Below, piece by piece: positions 6,901 through 11,825 of a DNA stretch of 14,160 bases. The notes under the pieces were generated by a model. The model had not been told where the DNA came from. It was given only the letters and a program-made list of their open reading frames with translations, and did no database searches. The DNA comes from an uncultured Bacteroidota bacterium (lineage in GTDB: Bacteria > Bacteroidota > Bacteroidia > Chitinophagales > Chitinophagaceae): the NCBI GenBank assembly GCA_946479615.1, contig CAMLGR010000125.1, forward strand, positions 1 to 14,160, written 5' to 3'. Positions within the stretch are counted from its first letter, which is position 1; every line of letters begins with the position of its first letter. The translations under genes were made by a program, and so were the position numbers.

Positions 6901-7503
6901 CTACTTACTCACTGTCATTGTAAATTTCTTAACCGCTTTGCGTGGTTTGCCATTTGTCCCCAATAAAGGCGTCATTTGCGGAGCACCCAATGTTACTCTT
7001 TCCTTGATCTGGTCGGCCAGGTAGGAGCTTTCCGGCGAACAGGATACACTGTTTACACTGATCTGTCCATCGACACCAATTTCATAATCGATCAGTATGG
7101 AATAAGTGCCATTCTTAATTTTCTTTGAAGGCAGTACATCCGTTTTCAATACTGTATCTAATTCTTTTACATACTCTTTCCATAATGCATTATTGTCTTT
7201 CGGTGCGCCGGCCTCTTTTGGCGTACCGCTGTTATCAGCAGGATCTGCAGTTGCTATTGCATCACCCGTGGTAACAGGGATCACAGCACCCGAAGAATCA
7301 CGGGTTACGATAACTGCTTTCGGTTTTTCAGGTTCCACCGGTTTCCTGGTCGTCGTATCTATTTTGGTGGACAAGTCATCGGTTTTGCGGATCACTGTGC
7401 CGCTGTCAGTTTTAAGTTTTCCTCCGTACAACGCTTCTTTTAATGATTGTCCATGCACAGAAACAGCACTGATAAGTATGGCGAATAATAATATCTTTTT
7501 CAT
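6901..7503 (-). CDS. Secreted protein with TonB-C-like C-terminal domain, function unknown
   Basis: A 200-residue exported protein. The start chosen is the ATG complementary to 7501-7503, which begins a clean signal peptide (MKKILLFAILISAVSVHGQ); the open frame extends further upstream but that part is not signal-like. After the signal peptide comes a low-complexity, Pro/Thr/Asp/Lys-rich linker (about residues 25-115). A compact C-terminal domain follows (about 120-200), with YSILIDYEIGVDGQISVN, SSYLADQIKERV and a final basic strand KAVKKFTMTVSK. This 'strand - x-x-D-G-x-I - helix - strand' layout resembles the C-terminal domain of TonB-family energy transducers, but it has no membrane anchor, so it is unlikely to be TonB itself. 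It is divergent from the two-component operon at 7744 and shares its 240-bp control region. Confidence 0.75.
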   Translation of the reverse strand: MKKILLFAILISAVSVHGQSLKEALYGGKLKTDSGTVIRKTDDLSTKIDTTTRKPVEPEKPKAVIVTRDSSGAVIPVTTGDAIATADPADNSGTPKEAGAPKDNNALWKEYVKELDTVLKTDVLPSKKIKNGTYSILIDYEIGVDGQISVNSVSCSPESSYLADQIKERVTLGAPQMTPLLGTNGKPRKAVKKFTMTVSK

Positions 7504-7537
7504 AATTAGAATAGTTGAATAACACGCAAAGTGAATG

Positions 7538-7571
7538 GCAGGTTCAACCTGCAAGTTAGGTACCAAACCTG
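7538..7571. promoter_or_regulatory. Operator-like dyad plus third half-site (AACCTG)
   Basis: GCAGGTT (7538-7544) and AACCTGC (7546-7552) form a perfect 7-bp dyad around one central base. A third AACCTG lies at 7566-7571, exactly 20 bp after the second (7546-7551), i.e. about two helical turns on the same DNA face. The site lies 35-68 bp upstream of the leftward start at 7503, a position suited to transcriptional control of the secreted TonB-C-like gene. The binding protein is unknown; the response regulator at 8513 is the nearest candidate (inference). Confidence 0.4.
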
Positions 7572-7660
7572 TTAGCATCTTCATAAATACTTTTAACATC
7601 AGTATGCTTTTCAATCAACAGGCTGAACGTATACTACTATCCCGGAAATTGAATATTTGA

Positions 7661-7711
7661 AGAAATAAAAATATAAATATATGACAATCAATTAATTATA
7701 TTTTTATTTCT
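7661..7711. repeat. A/T-rich 16-bp perfect inverted repeat upstream of the kinase operon
   Basis: Bases 7661-7676 (AGAAATAAAAATATAA) are the exact reverse complement of 7696-7711, with 19 bases between. It ends 32 bases before ATG 7744, so it lies in the promoter or 5' leader of the operon. It could be a protein-binding dyad, or a hairpin in the leader RNA. Base composition makes chance inverted repeats easier here, so confidence in function is modest. Confidence 0.5.
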
Positions 7712-7743
7712 AGGATCTATAAAATTATAATAAATTTATTTCA

Positions 7744-8511
7744 ATGATTTCCACCTCTCTTACCTTACTGATCGTGGTTACTGTCTTTGAGATAGTTCTT
7801 GCTTTTGCCAGCGGCTATGGAGTGCGGTTGATCATCGGGAAGCGGAAAGAAAAAAAACAGAAGATCGAAATGAAAAAGCAGTTCGATCTTCAATTACTGC
7901 AATGCAAACTGGAGACCATCGAAGACACCCTGACCGATATATCGCAGGAACTGCATGATAATATCGGTCAGGTACTGAGTATGGTCCGTCTTTCGGTGGC
8001 AACTGTTAAGCCGGGCAATCCAACAGATCAAAAAAAACTGGACCTGGCTGGCGAGTTACTTGACAAGGCCATTTACCAGTTGCGCGATATCAATCTCTCG
8101 TTATCTCCTGCCAGGCAGGGTGAACAACTGATATCCGAATCGATCAACGACCAGTTGCAGGTATTGGAACGAACCGGCATTTATAAAACATCGATCGATA
8201 TCAAAGGCAAACCAAGAATGATCTCCCCTTCCATGCATATTATCATTTACCGGATGATACAGGAAATACTGAATAATATCATCAAACATGCCGGTCATAC
8301 TTATATTAAAGCCATTGTTAACTATACACCCGGCGAGCTTTCGATTATTATCAGCGATGGCGGAAAAGGATTTGATGTAGCGGCGCATAGTCAAACGGGA
8401 CATGGTTTAAAGAACCTGAAAGCACGTGCCAAAGTGATCAATGCCCAATTAAAGATCGATAGCAATGGATTTGGAACGACGGTAGAGATCAAACTTCCTT
8501 TAAACGATTAA
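7744..8511 (+). CDS. NarL/DesK-type sensor histidine kinase without visible sensor domain
   Basis: A 255-residue membrane-anchored histidine kinase. One hydrophobic segment at residues 5-31 (SLTLLIVVTVFEIVLAFASGYGVRLII) is followed by a strongly basic stretch (KRKEKKQKIEMKK) and a coiled linker, then a HisKA_3 dimerisation helix with phospho-acceptor His71 in SQELHDNIGQ. The HATPase has the N-box QEILNNIIKHA (about 176-186), the G1-like DGGKGFD and the G2-like GHGLKNL. No PAS, GAF, TPR or periplasmic domain is present, so the protein is near the minimum size for a kinase, and any signal must come through the membrane helix or a partner. Its stop is followed after one base by the response regulator start, so the two are almost certainly a cognate, cotranscribed pair. 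Confidence 0.92.
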   Translation: MISTSLTLLIVVTVFEIVLAFASGYGVRLIIGKRKEKKQKIEMKKQFDLQLLQCKLETIEDTLTDISQELHDNIGQVLSMVRLSVATVKPGNPTDQKKLDLAGELLDKAIYQLRDINLSLSPARQGEQLISESINDQLQVLERTGIYKTSIDIKGKPRMISPSMHIIIYRMIQEILNNIIKHAGHTYIKAIVNYTPGELSIIISDGGKGFDVAAHSQTGHGLKNLKARAKVINAQLKIDSNGFGTTVEIKLPLND

Positions 8512-8512
8512 C

Positions 8513-9208
8513 ATGAAAAAACAAATTACCATAGCGCTGGCCGATGACCATATATTACTACGCAACGGCCTGGCAAGCCTGATCAATCATTTTGAGAATT
8601 GCAAAGTGGTCAAAGAAGCCGATGACGGAAAAGAGTTAACGGACTACCTCGCTGCTTTGCAACAACGGAATGAAACACTTCCCGATATTATTCTACTGGA
8701 CATCGACATGCCTGTCATGAACGGAATAGAAGCGTCTGCCTGGATACGTGAGCATTGTCCCTCTATCCGTGTCATCATGTTAACGATCATGTCTGATGAA
8801 AAAAATATCCTGCGGGCCATGCGTACAGGTATCAGCGGCTATTTGCTGAAAGATACCAAACCGGCCCATTTCGCTGACGCTATTGCAACGGTAGCTGCTG
8901 ATGGTTTATATTTTCCTGAATATTTTAAGGACCGGATGATCAGGATGCTTCGCGAAGGGGATCCCGGTGCAGAGAAAAAAGAAGCAGTGATGCAGGTGCT
9001 GGAACAACTCAACGATGCGGAAAAACATTTTTTGCAACTGAGCGCTACCGATCAAACCTATACCGATATCGCAAAAACAATGAAGCTGGCTCCTACTGTG
9101 ATAGAAGCCATGCGCCAATCCTTATTCACCAAATTAAATGTAAAAAGCCGTGTGGGCCTGGCATTAACAGCCCAGAAGTTTGGCTTGCTGGATGAAACGG
9201 ATCATTAA
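8513..9208 (+). CDS. NarL/FixJ-family response regulator (receiver plus divergent LuxR HTH)
   Basis: A 231-residue cytoplasmic response regulator, the likely partner of the preceding kinase. The receiver (about 4-125) has acidic pair Asp11-Asp12, phospho-acceptor Asp63 in LLDIDMPVMNG, switch Thr91 and Lys113 in GYLLKDT. The C-terminal domain (about 165-226) matches a Bacteroidota subtype of LuxR-type HTH, with LTYKEIA- and KLNVKSRVGL-like elements. Here these read TYTDIAKTMKLAPTVIEAM and LFTKLNVKSRVGLAL, so the recognition-helix region (VIEAMRQS in place of the usual TVDGYR or TVETH) has drifted. The linker (about 130-163) is charged. Translation is probably coupled to the kinase (one-base gap). 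A small membrane-protein gene overlaps its last 17 bases. Confidence 0.93.
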   Translation: MKKQITIALADDHILLRNGLASLINHFENCKVVKEADDGKELTDYLAALQQRNETLPDIILLDIDMPVMNGIEASAWIREHCPSIRVIMLTIMSDEKNILRAMRTGISGYLLKDTKPAHFADAIATVAADGLYFPEYFKDRMIRMLREGDPGAEKKEAVMQVLEQLNDAEKHFLQLSATDQTYTDIAKTMKLAPTVIEAMRQSLFTKLNVKSRVGLALTAQKFGLLDETDH

Positions 9209-9431
9209 ACATATTGCCCGCTGGCTGGAAACAGAAAAAAAGATGCGCAGGGAGAAGAAAGATATGCCTTCTTCATTCCGCATTATTTTCGGCAGTACCA
9301 CTTTTACAACGGAACCGCTCTGGTACCGGTTGCTGGTGATCATTTTATTATTGACAGCGACGATCATTGTTATCTCTCTTTTGAAACAAAGCACACTTGC
9401 CGATGCGGTGGCAAGGCGTATTCATTCGTAA
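9192..9431 (+). CDS. Small single-pass membrane protein, third gene of the two-component operon
   Basis: A 79-residue protein that I do not recognise. The start chosen is ATG 9192, which overlaps the 3' end of the response regulator by 17 bases in another frame; a TTG at 9180 would add MACW. The N-terminal half is highly basic (MKRIIKHIARWL, KKMRREKKD), then comes FRIIFGSTTFTTEP and one clear membrane helix (about LWYRLLVIILLLTATIIVISLL, residues 44-65), with a short tail ADAVARRIHS. The positive-inside rule puts the basic N-terminus in the cytoplasm. Overlap with the regulator suggests translational coupling and a role in the same pathway, such as an anchor or a modulator of the sensor-less kinase (inference). 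The next gene is convergent and ends at 9577. Confidence 0.65.
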   Translation: MKRIIKHIARWLETEKKMRREKKDMPSSFRIIFGSTTFTTEPLWYRLLVIILLLTATIIVISLLKQSTLADAVARRIHS

Positions 9432-9576
9432 ATGGGTTTCTCGCGGCGGACAGCGACAGCCTGGCTTTTATCACTATTTCATTACTATATAGGAAACTTG
9501 CACAAAAAACAGGCTATTTGACCATAACCATACTGCCGCTGCTCCGCTGCGTGAAACATCACTGTATACATCATTG

Positions 9577-10818
9577 CTAATTACCATCCAGTAACCCCTG
9601 TTTCACCAATGCATCTACTTCAGGGTCTTTTAATTTAACGGATGGATTTCCCTGTGCAACTTTTGCCGTTGCATTCCTGACCGATGGATCTTTACTTTTT
9701 AATAATGAAATTAAAATCCCAATACTTTTATCATCTGTCCGCTGCTTCAGCGTTACAACCAACCGGGATAGCATGGCAGGATTGGTACAGTTTTGCAAAG
9801 CATCCTGCACAGCAGGCAATAAGGCATCTGAATCAAGCAAGGGTTGTTCCACCATCAGGAAAGAATAATTGGCTGGCAGTCTTCTTGTATATAAAATCTT
9901 TAACCAGTACCGGAGATTATCTGCATTCTTTGAATGAAAAAAAGCATCGAGGTATTCTTTCTCAATAATATCCTGCTGGTTCACGAGGCCGATCAGCAAA
10001 TTCCTGTCTGCCTGATCGGGACTATTGGCCAGCGCTTCGAGTGAAATCGCTGCCGTACGGCTGTCTTTTAACAGCGGTTGTAATAAACCGGCCAGGTTTC
10101 CCATCTGCAATTCCTTCACAGTGTAGATAGCATAGCCTTTGATCCGTATATCCCAGTTGGCAACCGCTTCTCTTAATAATTGATCTGTTTTTCCATTCAA
10201 TGGCGTTACAGCCAATGCCTGCACAGCCAGTATTTTTTCTTTGTCATTATCACTATGTATCCTGTTATAGGAAGTCTGCTGAAGGGAATCTTTGTTCAGC
10301 ATGATATATAACGGGAATGAATGTGCATCGCCCAGGTTTTCCTGCGCCACCAGGTAATCGAACATAGCTGTGGTACGATCTGTTTTCAAATAGAACAATG
10401 CATTGGCTACCCAAACCAGGCTGCCGTGCTCTTTTTCGGTAGTCAGTCTTTCCAATAATAATTTTTCTTTATTGGTATCACCGGAGGCTCCGATCACGAG
10501 GTATGCCAATGTTCTTTGATACGCATTTGAAGAATTGAGCAGCGTAGTAATGTTTCGTGTATATAACTCTTCTTGCTTAAAATTATGCAGGGGATAGATG
10601 GTATATTGATTTACATTGGATTCGCCGGTAACATAACCGCTGCGCGGCATTAACAGCTCATCATTCTCATCGATAATAGTAGTCAATTGATCTTCCGAAA
10701 AATCTTTGCTCAATGCTTTTGCAAAAAACGTTTTAAAATTTTTCAGCTGTTCACTTTCCTGTGCAAAACAGGAAGCAGCCAGTAAAATGATAACAGGTAA
10801 AAAAAATCCTTTTATCAT
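9577..10818 (-). CDS. Secreted HEAT-repeat-like protein
   Basis: A 413-residue exported protein with signal peptide MIKGFFLPVIILLAASCFAQ (the Cys within it is not in a good lipobox, so cleavage after FA by the ordinary signal peptidase is preferred). The rest is almost entirely helical. It carries repeated HEAT-like helix pairs, for example LLERLTTEKEHGSLVWVANA, LLREAVANWDIRIKGYAIY, LLQPLLKDSRTAAISLEALA and, near the C-terminus, ISLLKSKDPSVRNATAKVA. Such solenoids bind proteins and have no catalytic residues. It is the second gene of an operon: its ATG follows the stop of the lipoprotein gene by seven bases, with a strong GGAGGAG between. Function is unknown; the neighbour suggests a cell-envelope role. 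Confidence 0.8.
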   Translation of the reverse strand: MIKGFFLPVIILLAASCFAQESEQLKNFKTFFAKALSKDFSEDQLTTIIDENDELLMPRSGYVTGESNVNQYTIYPLHNFKQEELYTRNITTLLNSSNAYQRTLAYLVIGASGDTNKEKLLLERLTTEKEHGSLVWVANALFYLKTDRTTAMFDYLVAQENLGDAHSFPLYIMLNKDSLQQTSYNRIHSDNDKEKILAVQALAVTPLNGKTDQLLREAVANWDIRIKGYAIYTVKELQMGNLAGLLQPLLKDSRTAAISLEALANSPDQADRNLLIGLVNQQDIIEKEYLDAFFHSKNADNLRYWLKILYTRRLPANYSFLMVEQPLLDSDALLPAVQDALQNCTNPAMLSRLVVTLKQRTDDKSIGILISLLKSKDPSVRNATAKVAQGNPSVKLKDPEVDALVKQGLLDGN

Positions 10819-10825
10819 CTCCTCC
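10819..10825 (-). promoter_or_regulatory. Strong Shine-Dalgarno sequence between the two operon genes
   Basis: Read on the minus strand, the sequence TAAGGAGGAGATG joins the stop of the lipoprotein gene (10826-10828), a GGAGGAG and the ATG at 10816-10818. Such a full anti-16S match is unusual among the starts in this window. The AGGAGG core is only two bases from the ATG, so it is unusually close; a terminating ribosome would be placed directly at the next start. Confidence 0.6.
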
Positions 10826-11740
10826 TTATTTTTTGGTAAATATTTTCAGGTTATCATAATCCAGTACCATTCCATGCGGGGAAGGATCGTCAGGAGTCCC
10901 GGGGAAATGATTTTGTCCTAATTTAAGATAAGGCTGATCTTCGGACATCTGCGTAGCGCCTGTATAACTCCAGTAGGGTTTGTTATCGATTAATACATTA
11001 AAATAACCATCGGGGTACTGGCTCCATTTAAATTCCATTCTTATATTATACCATTGACCCGGTTTAATGGCAGAAGGTTTATCATACCTGTCCATATACC
11101 CGTTTTTCCAGCAATACATATTCCATTTCTGCTGGCATACTTCCATAAAGAATAAGGCGCTGCCTCCATTATCATTATTATTAGGGTGCCATTGTATACA
11201 GGAAGCGCCCCAATCGGGTTTTTCCCATGATTCGAAATAGATATCGAATTGCACTGCTCCTTCTTTGGGATTTTGCAAAGGTTTTGTCCATTGCTGCTCC
11301 GATCTCCAGCCATTACTGATGGAAGGGTCGCCGGCTTTTACCACCGAATGAAAGGAACCGCTGCCGCTTTTTACAATCGCTCCACCGACAGATCCATTCC
11401 CCAATTGATTGCTTGTGATATCCTCCGCCTTGTCAAACCCGTTGAAGTAAGTCAATACATATTCTTTTGCGCTGGCGGCCGTAGTGGGTTTCGCCGTTTC
11501 CGAAGGATCGGCAACAGGAACAATATATTTATGCCGGACCGTATCATAGGTTTCATAATTGCCTTCTTTTTTGACATACTCGATCGTATCACCGGTTCCT
11601 TCTTCTATATACCCATGATTGCCAGAAGGCAGGGTAAGTGTATTAGGGTCTCCGGAGATATAGGCTTTCGGACTATCAGAAGGATTGCCGCCACAGGAGG
11701 TACAGGAAATAACAAGAGAGAGGAACAGTAAACGTTTCAT
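10826..11740 (-). CDS. Lipoprotein resembling a concanavalin-fold polysaccharide lyase
   Basis: A 304-residue lipoprotein: MKRLLFLSLVISCTSCGG has candidate lipobox cysteines at 13 (VIS-C) and 16. A flexible Pro/Thr-rich linker follows to about residue 90. The C-terminal ~210 residues have the look of the heparin-lyase-I-like 'Polysacc_lyase' beta-sandwich family: GWRSEQQW, AVQFDIYFESW, then ASCIQWHP, a long W/Y-rich stretch, and GQWYNIRMEFKWSQYPDGYF followed by a VLIDNKPYW strand and YLKLGQNHF. His, Tyr, Arg and Gln residues typical of lyase sites are present but I cannot map the active site with confidence, so it may instead be a binding protein of the same fold. It is the first gene of an operon with the HEAT-like protein and starts 85 bases after the end of the large surface protein gene. 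Confidence 0.7.
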   Translation of the reverse strand: MKRLLFLSLVISCTSCGGNPSDSPKAYISGDPNTLTLPSGNHGYIEEGTGDTIEYVKKEGNYETYDTVRHKYIVPVADPSETAKPTTAASAKEYVLTYFNGFDKAEDITSNQLGNGSVGGAIVKSGSGSFHSVVKAGDPSISNGWRSEQQWTKPLQNPKEGAVQFDIYFESWEKPDWGASCIQWHPNNNDNGGSALFFMEVCQQKWNMYCWKNGYMDRYDKPSAIKPGQWYNIRMEFKWSQYPDGYFNVLIDNKPYWSYTGATQMSEDQPYLKLGQNHFPGTPDDPSPHGMVLDYDNLKIFTKK

Positions 11741-11825
11741 TTTCTATGACTTTCTGTTTGGTGTTAAATGCACTGAAGGTTATACAAGAACAGGCAAGCT
11801 GGTCAGCCGTAATTGCCCGGCAAAA

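Larger units (their letters stand above)
7504..7743. promoter_or_regulatory. Divergent control region with two dyads
   Basis: This 240-bp region separates the secreted TonB-C-like gene (leftward) from the kinase operon (rightward). It holds a GC-balanced dyad at 7538-7552 with an extra half-site at 7566-7571, and an A/T-rich 16-bp inverted repeat at 7661-7676/7696-7711. I find no full TTTG...TAnnTTTG promoter; AATATTTG at 7652-7659 is one base off the -7 element but lacks a -33 partner. The last 80 bases before ATG 7744 are almost pure A/T. Confidence 0.5.

Noticed and set aside
7504..7614. Upstream extension of the secreted TonB-C-like gene (37 extra codons)
   Set aside because: The signal peptide starts at the ATG of 7501-7503; the extension would cover the operator-like dyads and is not signal-like.
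9180..9191. TTG start four codons upstream for the small membrane protein
   Set aside because: ATG at 9192 is available, and the extra MACW adds nothing recognisable.
9432..9576. Possible terminator between the convergent small membrane protein and HEAT-like genes
   Set aside because: Only short scattered complementarities (AGCCTG/CAGGCT) are visible; no stem with a T-run could be supported.
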